Shown: positions 24,629-32,699 of the stretch, piece by piece
How the letters are laid out: each line of letters begins with the position of its first letter
How positions within the stretch are numbered: the first letter of the stretch is position 1
Assembly: GCF_900103975.1 (NCBI RefSeq)
Contig: NZ_FNIR01000001.1
Location: forward strand, 310,001 to 374,000
DNA: 64,000 bases
Direction: 5' to 3'
Origin: Klenkia soli
GTDB taxonomy: Bacteria > Actinomycetota > Actinomycetes > Mycobacteriales > Geodermatophilaceae
Notes under the pieces: generated by a model
Told to the model about the DNA's origin: nothing
What the model saw: the letters and a program-made list of their open reading frames with translations, nothing else
Databases searched by the model: none
Program-made: the position numbers and the translations under genes

Positions 24629-25882
24629 GTGCTGCGTTCGATGTTCTCGGCCATCTCCGGCCTGCGTGCCCACCAGACGAAGATGGACACCGTCGCGAAC
24701 AACATCGCGAACGTGAACACCGTCGGCTACAAGAGCACCAACACGGTGTTCGAGACCACGCTCACCCAGGTGCTGCGCGACGGCAAGAGCCCCGACAGCA
24801 TCACCGGCGGTGCCAACCCGGCCCAGATCGGCCTGGGCGTCAAGCTCGCGGCGATCACCACGAACTTCGGCCAGGGCAAGACGCAGAACACCGACCGCGC
24901 GCTGGACTTCATGATCCAGGGCGACGGGTTCTTCGTGACCAAGGACGGCAACCAGCAGCTCTACACCCGGGCCGGCTCGTTCTCCTTCGACGGCACCGGC
25001 AACCTGACCACCGCCGACGGGGCGGTGCTGCAGGGCTGGATGGCCGACGCCCAGGGCCAGGTCAACACCGGCGGCCCGCTGCGCGACCTGCAGGTCGCCT
25101 ACGGCGCGACCAAGCAGCCGAAGGCCACCGACGGCACCACGATCGCCGGCAACCTGGCCTCGGGCACCGCGACCGGCGGCACCAAGTCCTTCCAGCAGGA
25201 CATGTACGACGCCCAGGGCACCAAGCACACGGTCACCTTCACCTACACCAAGGTCGCCGCCGCGGCTGCTGCGCCGCCGGCTCCCGCCGTCCCGGACAAC
25301 GCGTGGGACATGGCGATGAGCGAGGGTGCCACGAACTACGGCACCCAGCGGGTGGTCTTCGGCGCCGACGGCAAGGTGTCCACGGTGGGCGGCGCGGCCG
25401 CCACCTCCGCCACCTTCAACCCGACCTGGGTCGGCGCCGACCCCGTCGTCGCCGACCTGTCCAACCTGAGCCAGTTCGCCACCGGCGCCGAGGTCAACGC
25501 CACGGTGCAGACCGGCTACGCCTCGGGCAGCCTGAACAGCTTCGCGCTGGCCAACGACGGCACGATCATCGGCGTCTACTCCAACGGTCAGCGGCAGGCG
25601 ATCGGCCAGCTGGCGCTGGCCACGTTCAACAACCCCAGCGGCCTGGTCAACATGGGCAACACCAGCTACGCCATCGGCGACAACTCGGGCAACGCGCTGA
25701 TCGGCACCGCCGGCACCGGCTCGCTGGGGTCGCTGTCCTCGGGCGCGCTGGAGATGAGCAACGTGGACCTCTCCGAGGAGTTCACCGGCCTGATCATCGC
25801 CCAGCGCGGGTTCCAGGCGAACAGCCGCGTCATCAGCGCCTCCGACGAGCTGCTGCAGGACCTGGTCAACCTCAAGCGCTGA
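24629..25882 (+). CDS. flgE: Flagellar hook protein FlgE
   Basis: FlgE forms the curved hook. The N-terminus (LRSMFSAISGLRAHQTKMDT, VANNIANVNTVGYKSTNTVF) and C-terminus (NVDLSEEFTGLIIAQRGFQA, NSRVISASDELLQDLVNLKR) are the rod/hook family ends. Between them are the DFMIQGDGFFV and LYTRAGSFSFDGTGNL motifs. Length is 417 residues. No separate flgF or flgG is in the window. The GTG start has CAGGAG upstream. A 14-bp hairpin follows, ending this transcription unit. Confidence 0.94.
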   Translation: MLRSMFSAISGLRAHQTKMDTVANNIANVNTVGYKSTNTVFETTLTQVLRDGKSPDSITGGANPAQIGLGVKLAAITTNFGQGKTQNTDRALDFMIQGDGFFVTKDGNQQLYTRAGSFSFDGTGNLTTADGAVLQGWMADAQGQVNTGGPLRDLQVAYGATKQPKATDGTTIAGNLASGTATGGTKSFQQDMYDAQGTKHTVTFTYTKVAAAAAAPPAPAVPDNAWDMAMSEGATNYGTQRVVFGADGKVSTVGGAAATSATFNPTWVGADPVVADLSNLSQFATGAEVNATVQTGYASGSLNSFALANDGTIIGVYSNGQRQAIGQLALATFNNPSGLVNMGNTSYAIGDNSGNALIGTAGTGSLGSLSSGALEMSNVDLSEEFTGLIIAQRGFQANSRVISASDELLQDLVNLKR

Positions 25883-25902
25883 CCGACGGCCGGCCGGTAG
25901 GC

Positions 25903-25933
25903 GGCCCGGTCATCCCGAGGGGATGACCGGGCC
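25903..25933 (+). terminator. Strong hairpin after flgE
   Basis: A 14-bp perfect stem (GGCCCGGTCATCCC with its complement) closes on a 3-nt loop, 20 nt after the flgE stop. It is placed immediately before a candidate promoter, so it separates the hook and the motor/export units. Confidence 0.75.
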
Positions 25934-25939
25934 CTTGCC

Positions 25940-25968
25940 CTTCAGAGAGCGGTCCGGCGCGCCGAAGA
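25940..25968 (+). promoter_or_regulatory. Candidate flagellar promoter for flbD-motA-motB-fliL
   Basis: GCCGAAGA is preceded by CTTCAG at 15 nt or, in register with the other boxes, TTCAGA at 14 nt. It directly follows the flgE terminator. The expected transcription start lies downstream of the ATG at 25972, which supports the flbD start at 26008. Confidence 0.4.
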
Positions 25969-26007
25969 CATGTGTGCGCCACCCACGACGACGACCTGGA
26001 GACACCG

Positions 26008-26322
26008 GTGATCTGCCTGACCCGCCTGAACGGGGAGCCGTTCGCGCTCAACCCCGATCTGATCGAGCGGGTCGAGGCACACCCCGACACCGTCATCTCG
26101 CTCAACGACAACGTCCGCTTCCTGGTCCGCGAGAGCCTGCACGAGGTGCTGGTCGCCATCCGCGACTGCCGCGCCGACGTGCTGGCCACCGCCTACGCCA
26201 TGGACCGCGGCACCCACGCCCGCCCGCTGATGAGCGTCACCGTCGACGACGAGCACGACTGCGACCCCACCGGGGACGGCGACCACGCCGTCCTGCCCTT
26301 CCCCCACCGCGAGGAGCGCTGA
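26008..26322 (+). CDS. flbD: FlbD family flagellar protein
   Basis: The first 50 residues match FlbD: ICLTRLNGEPFALNPDLIER followed by HPDTVISLNDNVRFLVRES. Its role in Gram-positives is not settled; it typically precedes motA. Here the C-terminus is extended (104 residues against 60-80) with an Asp/His-rich tail (DDEHDCDPTGDGDH). GTG 26008 was chosen because GGAG lies 6 nt upstream and homology starts there. It is 1 nt from the motA ATG. Confidence 0.88.
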   Translation: MICLTRLNGEPFALNPDLIERVEAHPDTVISLNDNVRFLVRESLHEVLVAIRDCRADVLATAYAMDRGTHARPLMSVTVDDEHDCDPTGDGDHAVLPFPHREER

Positions 26323-26323
26323 C

Positions 26324-27103
26324 ATGGACCCGGCAACCCTGATCGGCGTCGGCGTCGCGCTGGTCGCGATCCTGGTCTCGATGATCCTCGAGGGCTCGTC
26401 CCCCATGGCCATCATCCTGATCCCGCCGATCATCCTGGTCTTCGTCGGCACCTTCGGTGCCGCCGTCGCCGGCTCGACCATGGCCGACGTCAAGAAGGTC
26501 GGCGGCTGGATGAAGCAGGGCTTCATGCCCGCCGCCGTCCCGCCCGCCGCCGAGAAGATCCAGACCCTGGTCACCCTCGCCGAGAAGGCCCGCAAGGAGG
26601 GCCTGCTGGCCCTGGAGGGCGCGATCAAGGAGATCGACGACCCCTTCCTGCAGCGCGGCCTGCAGATGGCCGTCGACGGCACCGACCCCGAGGACCTGCG
26701 CACGGTGCTCGAGGCCGAGATCTCCGCCAAGAAGGGCGAGGACAAGACCGCCGCGAAGTTCTTCACCGCGATGGGCGGCTACGCGCCGACCATCGGCATC
26801 ATCGGCACGGTCATCGGGCTCATCCACGTGCTGGAGAACCTCAACCAGCCCGACAAGCTCGGCCACCTGATCGCCGGCGCCTTCGTCGCCACCCTGTGGG
26901 GTGTGCTCTCGGCCAACATCTTCTGGCTGCCGGCCGGGGCCAAGATCACCCGCACCAGCGACCTGCAGGCCGCCCAGATGAAGCTGCTCGTCGAGGGCAT
27001 CTCCGAGATCCAGGCCGGCACCAGCCCCCGCACCGTGCGGCAGAAGCTCACCTCCCTGGTGCCGCCCAGCGAGGCGGCCGCCATGGCCAAGGCCGCCGCA
27101 TGA
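26324..27103 (+). CDS. motA: Flagellar stator protein MotA
   Basis: MotA is the proton-channel stator subunit that pushes on FliG. It shows four membrane segments: two near the N-terminus (about 5-22 and 28-50) and two later (about 146-168 and 180-200). Also present are the family motif FFTAMGGYAPTIGIIGTVIG and a charged cytoplasmic loop (LLALEGAIKEIDDPFLQRGL). At 259 residues it is normal. Its stop overlaps the motB start (ATGA). Confidence 0.96.
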   Translation: MDPATLIGVGVALVAILVSMILEGSSPMAIILIPPIILVFVGTFGAAVAGSTMADVKKVGGWMKQGFMPAAVPPAAEKIQTLVTLAEKARKEGLLALEGAIKEIDDPFLQRGLQMAVDGTDPEDLRTVLEAEISAKKGEDKTAAKFFTAMGGYAPTIGIIGTVIGLIHVLENLNQPDKLGHLIAGAFVATLWGVLSANIFWLPAGAKITRTSDLQAAQMKLLVEGISEIQAGTSPRTVRQKLTSLVPPSEAAAMAKAAA

Positions 27104-28035
27104 GCAAGCACGAGACCGGCGGGAAGAGCCGCCGGCGGCACGAGGAGCACGAGGAGGAGGAGCACGAGAACCACGAACGGTGGCTGGTCTCCTTCGCCGA
27201 CATGATGACCCTGCTCACCGCGGTCTTCATCGTCCTGTACTCCATCAGCCAGGTCGACCAGCTGAAGTTCGCCGCGTTCGCCGAGGGCCTCTCGGAGAGC
27301 TTCGGCGCACCGACCTCGATCATCGACGACGGCTCGGTGACGGCGCAGACCAGCGTTCTGGACGAGCTCAACTCGCCGATGCAGATCGACAACTCCTCCG
27401 ACCCCACGGTCAAGCCCGACGCCTCCGCGCAGGCCGCCGCGCAGGCCGCCGCCGCCGCGCAGCAGTCGGCGCAGACGAAGGCCGAGGCGCAGGCCCAGTT
27501 CGACTCGCTCGCCGCCGCGCAGGCCGCCATCACCGCAGCCCTCACCGCGGCCGGCGACGCCGACGCCGCGACCTACGAGATCACGGAGGACGGGTTGGTC
27601 GTGCACATCGTGGCCGACCAGGTGCTGTTCGGCCCCGAGCAGGCCGACCTGCGCGGCGAGGGCAAGACCGTGCTCGACGCGATCGCCCCCACGCTGGCCG
27701 GGCTGCCCAACCAGCTCGACATCGAGGGGCACACCAACTCGCTGCCGGTCACCCCGGGCGGCCGCTACCCCTCGAACTGGGAGCTGTCGACCGACCGGGC
27801 CGCCACCGTGCTGCGGTACCTCCTCACCGATGGTCTGGCCCCGACCCGGATGCAGGCCTCGGGCTTCGCCGACACCCGACCGCTCGTGCCCGACACCGAC
27901 CCGGACTACGTGACCGTCAACCGCCGGGTGGACATCGTCGTCCTCTCGGACGCCTCCGCGGAGGCCAACTCCCTGCTGCCCGGCCTCGCCGCGCAGGCCG
28001 CCGGCACCACCACCACCCAGGAGAGCACGCCGTGA
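27100..28035 (+). CDS. motB: Flagellar stator protein MotB
   Basis: MotB completes the proton channel and anchors it to peptidoglycan. A charged, His/Glu-rich N-tail (RRRHEEHEEEEHENHE) precedes the single membrane helix with the proton-carrying Asp (SFADMMTLLTAVFIVLYSIS; Asp about 34). The OmpA-like wall-binding domain follows (IEGHTNSLPVTPGGRYPSNW, ELSTDRAATVLRYLL). An Ala/Gln linker (about 105-150) joins them. The Asp points to a proton-driven motor. Length is 311 residues. Confidence 0.96.
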   Translation: MSKHETGGKSRRRHEEHEEEEHENHERWLVSFADMMTLLTAVFIVLYSISQVDQLKFAAFAEGLSESFGAPTSIIDDGSVTAQTSVLDELNSPMQIDNSSDPTVKPDASAQAAAQAAAAAQQSAQTKAEAQAQFDSLAAAQAAITAALTAAGDADAATYEITEDGLVVHIVADQVLFGPEQADLRGEGKTVLDAIAPTLAGLPNQLDIEGHTNSLPVTPGGRYPSNWELSTDRAATVLRYLLTDGLAPTRMQASGFADTRPLVPDTDPDYVTVNRRVDIVVLSDASAEANSLLPGLAAQAAGTTTTQESTP

Positions 28036-28532
28036 GCGCACCCACGAAGGAGCGGCCGGTCGCGGCCGCCGACGCCAAGGGCAAGAAGGGCACCGACGAC
28101 GCCGAGGACGGCGAGGCGAAGAAGGGCGGCAAGCTCAAGCTGATCATCATCGCCGTCGTCGCCCTGCTCGCGATCGGCGCCGGGCTGTACTACTTCGTCT
28201 TCTCCGGCTCGGGGGACGACGCCGAGCCCGCCCCGGTGGCCGGCATCGTGCTGCCGCTGGACTCCGTCACGGTCAACCTGGCCGGTGGTGGCTACCTCAA
28301 GGTCGGGGTCACCCTGCAGCTGACCGAGGACGCCGGCGAGGAGGCCCCGGACGGCGCCAAGGCCACCGACATCATCATCGACATGTTCTCCGAGGCCCAG
28401 CCCACGGACGTCACCGGCAACCGCGACGCCCTCAAGGCCGAGCTCCAGCAGCGCATCGAGGACGCCTACAACACCGAGGAGGCCGGCGACCTGGTGATGG
28501 GCATCTACTACACGGAGTACGTCACCCAGTAG
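28032..28532 (+). CDS. fliL: Flagellar basal body-associated protein FliL
   Basis: FliL is a single-pass membrane protein that supports the stator. A Lys-rich cytoplasmic N-tail (AKGKKGTDDAEDGEAKKGGK) precedes one membrane helix (LIIIAVVALLAIGAGLYYFV, about 37-56). The extracytoplasmic part contains LDSVTVNLAGGGYLKVGVTL, the FliL signature. At 166 residues it is normal. The GTG start overlaps the motB stop. Confidence 0.92.
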   Translation: MSAPTKERPVAAADAKGKKGTDDAEDGEAKKGGKLKLIIIAVVALLAIGAGLYYFVFSGSGDDAEPAPVAGIVLPLDSVTVNLAGGGYLKVGVTLQLTEDAGEEAPDGAKATDIIIDMFSEAQPTDVTGNRDALKAELQQRIEDAYNTEEAGDLVMGIYYTEYVTQ

Positions 28533-28543
28533 GGGACGGGACG

Positions 28544-28572
28544 GTCACCCTCGGCGCCCAGCCCGCCGATGA
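28544..28572 (+). promoter_or_regulatory. Candidate flagellar promoter ahead of fliM
   Basis: GTCACC, 15 nt, GCCGATGA. The -10 ends 7 nt before the fliM GTG, suggesting a leaderless mRNA. A GAGGGAG sequence also overlaps this spot and could serve as a ribosome site on a longer mRNA. Confidence 0.4.
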
Positions 28573-28579
28573 GGGAGTC

Positions 28580-29548
28580 GTGACCCTCGCCGACGCCGCA
28601 CCCGCACCCCGGGGTGCGGCGTTGCTGGCTTCCCGGCGGCGGCGCGGCGAGCCCCGCAGCTACGACTTCCGGCGGCCCACGAAGCTGTCCCGGGACCACG
28701 TGCGGGTGCTGCAGAACCTGCTGGAGTCCTTCGCCCGGCAGACCGCGAACAACCTCACCCAGGTGCTGCGCACCGAGGTGAAGGTCGAGCTCGGCGGCAT
28801 CGACCAGTTCGCCTACGACGACTACATCGCGCACCTGGACAACCCTGTGTTCATGTCGGTGCTCAGCTTCGAGCCGCTGCAGGGCCGCGGTCTGATGACC
28901 TGGTCGCTGGACGTCGCCATGGCCATGATCGACCAGCTGCTCGGCGGCTCCGGCGCGGCCGACCAGCCCCAGCGCCCCATGACGGGCATGGAGACGCGGC
29001 TGACCCAGTACCCCGTCGAGCGGGTGCTGCACGAGCTCGCCCTCGCCCTGCGCCCGGTGATCCGGGTCGACTTCGGGCTCGAGGGCTTCGAATACCAGCC
29101 GCAGCTGGTCCAGCTCGCCGTCGGCAGCGAGACCGTCGTCGTCAGCTCCTTCACCCTCACCCTCGGCGACCGCGAGACCGAGGCGACGATCATGCTGCCG
29201 TTCGCCCCGTTCGCCACCGCGCTGCACGACGCGACGTCGCCCCAGCTGTCCGCCCAGGCGCTGCGGGAGCGCAAGCAGGCCACCCAGGCGCTGTCCGAGC
29301 GGCTGGGCGCCGTGCCGGTCGAGGTCAACGCCCGCTTCAGGCCGATCAAGGTGCCCAGCGCCGACCTCCTGAGCCTCGCCGTCGGCGACGTGCTCCTCCT
29401 CCGCCACCCGCGGGACAGCCCGCTGGAGGTCACCACCAACGACGTCGTGTTCGCCCACGCCGTGGCCAGCAACCACCGCCGTCGGCTGGCCGCCGAGATC
29501 GTCGCCACCCCAGCCGGACACACCAGCACTGCGAGGGACCCCCAGTGA
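28580..29548 (+). CDS. fliM: Flagellar motor switch protein FliM
   Basis: FliM is the C-ring protein that sets rotation direction. The diagnostic regions are YDFRRPTKLSRDHVRVLQNL, ESFARQTANNLTQVLRTEVK and LMTWSLDVAMAMIDQLLGGS, with a SpoA-like C-terminal domain. The short N-terminal CheY-binding EIDALL motif of chemotactic bacteria is not evident (MTLADAAPAPRGAALLASRR instead), which may matter because no chemotaxis gene is nearby. Length is 322 residues. Its stop overlaps fliN. Confidence 0.93.
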   Translation: MTLADAAPAPRGAALLASRRRRGEPRSYDFRRPTKLSRDHVRVLQNLLESFARQTANNLTQVLRTEVKVELGGIDQFAYDDYIAHLDNPVFMSVLSFEPLQGRGLMTWSLDVAMAMIDQLLGGSGAADQPQRPMTGMETRLTQYPVERVLHELALALRPVIRVDFGLEGFEYQPQLVQLAVGSETVVVSSFTLTLGDRETEATIMLPFAPFATALHDATSPQLSAQALRERKQATQALSERLGAVPVEVNARFRPIKVPSADLLSLAVGDVLLLRHPRDSPLEVTTNDVVFAHAVASNHRRRLAAEIVATPAGHTSTARDPQ

Positions 29549-30282
29549 GCACCGACGACGCCGCCACCATCTCCACCGCCGTGGTCTCGGCCGCCCAGGC
29601 CGCGGGTGCGCTGCTGCCCGCGACCTCGGAGCTGACCTGCGGGTCCCCGGTCGACGACCCGGACATCGCCCCGTTGCCCGGCGACTCCCCCGCGGCGATC
29701 ACCGCCCGGCTCTCCGGCGAGGTCAGCGGCGACGTCGTCCTGGTCGTGGCCGGCTCGGTCGTCGAGGCGCTGGCCAACTCGCCGGTCGGCAAGCTCGACG
29801 TCGCCGCCGCCATGCGCCCCGCCCTGGAGGCCGCGGCCGCCGTCCTCGGTCGCGTCACGGTCACCAGCGAGCGGATGGAGGAGCCCGAGGCGGCCCTCGA
29901 CGGGCTGCGCGACAAGGGCGTCTTCCTGGCCGTCCCGCTGCTGGCCGGCGGCGAGCACCAGGCCACCCTCGCCCTGCAGGTGACCCTGCCCCGCCCCAGC
30001 TCGCAGACCCAGCGCGGCAGCCTCGAGCTGCTGCGCAACGTGGCCATGGAGGTCACCGTCGAGATCGGCCGCACCCGGATGACGGTGCAGGAGCTGCTGT
30101 CGCTCTACCCCGGTGAGATCGTCGAGCTCGACCGGGCCGCCAGCGCCCCCGCCGACCTGCTGGTCAACGGCACGCTCATCGCCCGCGGCGAGGTGGTCGT
30201 GGTCGACGAGGAGTTCGGGCTGCGGATCACCGAGGTGGTCACCGACGCCGCGGCCGCCGAGCTCGGGCAGGCGTCGGCATGA
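29545..30282 (+). CDS. fliN: Flagellar motor switch protein FliN (extended, FliY-like)
   Basis: The last 90 residues are FliN/SpoA (NVAMEVTVEIGRTRMTVQEL, YPGEIVELDRAASAPADLLV, ARGEVVVVDEEFGLRITEV). The first 150 residues form an extra domain (LSGEVSGDVVLVVAGSVVEA, LDVAAAMRPALEAAAAVLG) whose shape recalls the CheC-like half of FliY. The catalytic CheC Glu-Asn pair is not apparent, so phosphatase activity is doubtful. Length is 245 residues against 80-140 for simple FliN. The GTG overlaps the fliM stop. Confidence 0.9.
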   Translation: MSTDDAATISTAVVSAAQAAGALLPATSELTCGSPVDDPDIAPLPGDSPAAITARLSGEVSGDVVLVVAGSVVEALANSPVGKLDVAAAMRPALEAAAAVLGRVTVTSERMEEPEAALDGLRDKGVFLAVPLLAGGEHQATLALQVTLPRPSSQTQRGSLELLRNVAMEVTVEIGRTRMTVQELLSLYPGEIVELDRAASAPADLLVNGTLIARGEVVVVDEEFGLRITEVVTDAAAAELGQASA

Positions 30283-30827
30283 CCTGGATGGTCATCCGGC
30301 TGATCCTGACGCTGGCCTTCGTCGCCGGCGTCCTGTGGTTCGCCGCCCGCGTGGCGAAGAAGCGCGGTCTGGGCGGGGGCAGCTCGATCATCGAGGTCGT
30401 CGCCCGGCAGCGGATGGGCCGCAGCAGCACGGTCGCCGTCCTCCGGGTGGCCGACCGCGTGCTCGTCGTCGGCACCACCGAGGAGCACGTGACGCTGCTG
30501 GCCGAGATGGACGGCGAGATCGTCGAGGAGATGCTGGCCGAGGCCGAGGAGGAGCGGGTCGCGCAGCAGGACGCCCGCCGCGCGGCGCTGGCCGCCCGCC
30601 GTCCGGTCGCCGTGCTCGAGGGGCCGGACGACGACGACTCGCCCACCACCCAGATCGCGCTCCCCCAGCTGCCCGGCGTGCCCGGGGCGCGCCGGCCGCG
30701 CAAGGCGCCCCCGGCCACCCGGCACGGCGGCGGCACCGGTGGCGGGCTCGTCGCCGGCTCGGTGTTCGACCGCGCGGCCTGGACCCAGGTCGTCGAGGGC
30801 CTGCGCGAGAGGACGGTGCGCCGCTGA
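30279..30827 (+). CDS. fliO: Flagellar export component FliO
   Basis: FliO helps assemble the FliP ring of the export gate. The protein has one N-terminal membrane segment (VIRLILTLAFVAGVLWFAAR) followed by SIIEVVARQRMGRSSTVAVL and DRVLVVGTTEEHVTLLAEM, the FliO cytoplasmic pattern. The C-terminal 70 residues are disordered and basic. Its position between fliN and fliP supports the name. Length is 182 residues. Confidence 0.88.
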   Translation: MTWMVIRLILTLAFVAGVLWFAARVAKKRGLGGGSSIIEVVARQRMGRSSTVAVLRVADRVLVVGTTEEHVTLLAEMDGEIVEEMLAEAEEERVAQQDARRAALAARRPVAVLEGPDDDDSPTTQIALPQLPGVPGARRPRKAPPATRHGGGTGGGLVAGSVFDRAAWTQVVEGLRERTVRR

Positions 30828-31651
30828 TGCCTGCGCTCCGCCCGGAGCGCGCCGGCCGGTGGGCCACCCGAGCGGGGGTGGTCGTCGTCGCGGGCGCGGC
30901 CCTCCTGACCCTGCTGGCCACGGCGGCCCTGGCCGCCGACGACCCGACCGCCCCCACGGCGCCGGTCGACCCGACCGCCCCCACCGGCGGGCTGGACATC
31001 AACATCGGCGGCAACAGCCCGTCCAGCGCGATCACCCTGATCCTGGCGATCACGGTGCTGTCGATCGCGCCGTCCCTGCTGCTGCTGGTCACCTCGTTCA
31101 CCAAGATCGTCGTGGTGCTGTCGCTGACCCGCAACGCGCTGGGGCTGCAGAACTCCCCGCCCAACCAGGTGCTCACCGGGCTGGCGTTCTTCCTGACCCT
31201 GTTCGTCATGGGGCCGGTGATCGCCGACATCAACCACCTGGCCATCCAGCCCTACCTGGACGGCCAGATGTCGATCGGCCAGGCCTACGACGCCGGGGTC
31301 GAACCGCTCAAGCACTTCCTGCTGGCCAACACCCGCGGCGACGAGCTCAAGCTCATGGTCGGGCTCAGCGGCGAGCAGATGCCCGCCGACCAGGACGCGG
31401 TCAGCATGCTCACCCTGGTGCCGGCGTTCGTGCTCAGCGAGCTCAAGAGCGCCTTCATCATCGGGCTGGTCGTCTTCATCCCGTTCCTGGTGCTGGACAT
31501 GCTGGTCAGCGCCGCGCTGATGGCGATGGGCATGATGATGGTGCCGCCGGTGATCGTCTCGCTGCCGTTCAAGCTGCTGCTGTTCGTCGTCGTCGACGGC
31601 TGGGCGCTGATCACCACGGCGCTGGTCGGCTCGTACTCGGGCAGCGGCTAG
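30827..31651 (+). CDS. fliP: Flagellar export gate protein FliP
   Basis: FliP forms the core of the export gate with FliQ and FliR. The N-terminal segment (GVVVVAGAALLTLLATAALA) looks like a cleavable signal. Then come the family motifs LILAITVLSIAPSLLLLVTS, FTKIVVVLSLTRNALGLQNS, PPNQVLTGLAFFLTLFVMGP and a C-terminal MGMMMVPPVIVSLPFKLLLF. Length is 274 residues. The ATG shares one base with the fliO stop. Confidence 0.96.
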   Translation: MPALRPERAGRWATRAGVVVVAGAALLTLLATAALAADDPTAPTAPVDPTAPTGGLDINIGGNSPSSAITLILAITVLSIAPSLLLLVTSFTKIVVVLSLTRNALGLQNSPPNQVLTGLAFFLTLFVMGPVIADINHLAIQPYLDGQMSIGQAYDAGVEPLKHFLLANTRGDELKLMVGLSGEQMPADQDAVSMLTLVPAFVLSELKSAFIIGLVVFIPFLVLDMLVSAALMAMGMMMVPPVIVSLPFKLLLFVVVDGWALITTALVGSYSGSG

Positions 31652-31926
31652 TGGACGACGCCCAGATCACCGACCTCGCGGTGCAGACGATGATCGTGGC
31701 GGCGAAGGTCTCCGCCCCGATCCTGCTGACGGCGCTGCTCGTCGGCTTCGCCATCTCGCTGTTCCAGGCGGCCACCCAGATCCAGGAGCAGACGCTCTCC
31801 TTCGTCCCGAAGCTGATCGCCGTGGCCGTCGCCCTGGTCGTCACCGGCAACTGGGTGCTGTCGGAGCTGGTCGCGTTCACCCACCAGCTCTTCGACTCGC
31901 TGCCTGCGCTGCTCGGCCGGAGCTGA
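31651..31926 (+). CDS. fliQ: Flagellar export gate protein FliQ
   Basis: A small two-helix membrane protein of 91 residues. The signature VSAPILLTALLVGFAISLFQ AATQIQEQTLSFVPKL is typical of FliQ, followed by the second hydrophobic segment (IAVAVALVVTGNWVLSELV). The GTG shares one base with the fliP TAG. Confidence 0.94.
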   Translation: MDDAQITDLAVQTMIVAAKVSAPILLTALLVGFAISLFQAATQIQEQTLSFVPKLIAVAVALVVTGNWVLSELVAFTHQLFDSLPALLGRS

Positions 31927-31930
31927 CCAC

Positions 31931-32695
31931 GTGGACCTCGACGTCCCCGAGGCCACGCTCGCGGCCCTGCTGCTGGCCACCGCGCGCACCGCGGGGTTCG
32001 TCGTCCTGGCCCCGCCGTTCAACTCCAAGGCCATCCCGGCGACGGTCAAGGGCGCCCTGTCCGTCGCCCTCGCCCTGGTGGTCTTCCGGCAGGTCGAGGG
32101 CCAGCTCGGCACGCTGTCCGTGGGCTACCTGGTGCTCACCGCGCTCACCGAGGTGGTCATCGGGGCAGCCCTGGGGTTCATCGTGCAGCTGTTCTTCAGC
32201 GCGATCCAGCTGGCCGGGGACATCCTCGACGTCACCGGCGGGTTCTCGCTGCAGCCGGCCTACGACCCGCTGTCGATGAGCACCGCCTCGACGATCGGCC
32301 GGTTGCAGAACCTGCTGGCCACCGCGCTGCTGTTCACCAGCGGCGGGCACCTCATGCTCGTCCGCGGGCTGTTCACCTCCTACCAGGGACTGCCGCTGGG
32401 GGCCGTGCTGCCGCCGGACCAGATCGGGCAGACCGTGGTGCACGCGATGTCCACGATGTTCCTGGCCGCCATCCAGATCGCCGGCCCGCTGGTCGCGGTG
32501 CTGCTGCTGGCCGACGTCGCCCTGGGCCTGGTCTCGCGGGCCTCGCCGCAGATGAACATCTTCTCGATGGGCTTCCCGGTCAAGATCATGCTGACCCTGG
32601 TCATGCTCGGTCTCACCTTCCCGCTGCTGCCCACCGCGCTGGACTCCCTGATGGAGACGGCGACCCGTGCGGTGCTCGCGCTGAAGGCCGGGTAG
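31931..32695 (+). CDS. fliR: Flagellar export gate protein FliR
   Basis: FliR completes the FliPQR gate. Six or so hydrophobic segments are visible in 254 residues. Motifs include ARTAGFVVLAPPFNSKAIPA, LTALTEVVIGAALGFIVQLF and LVSRASPQMNIFSMGFPVKI, the last being the strongest FliR marker (R..PqmnvF..GfPvki). The GTG start lies 4 nt after fliQ. Confidence 0.95.
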   Translation: MDLDVPEATLAALLLATARTAGFVVLAPPFNSKAIPATVKGALSVALALVVFRQVEGQLGTLSVGYLVLTALTEVVIGAALGFIVQLFFSAIQLAGDILDVTGGFSLQPAYDPLSMSTASTIGRLQNLLATALLFTSGGHLMLVRGLFTSYQGLPLGAVLPPDQIGQTVVHAMSTMFLAAIQIAGPLVAVLLLADVALGLVSRASPQMNIFSMGFPVKIMLTLVMLGLTFPLLPTALDSLMETATRAVLALKAG

Positions 32696-32699
32696 CGCC

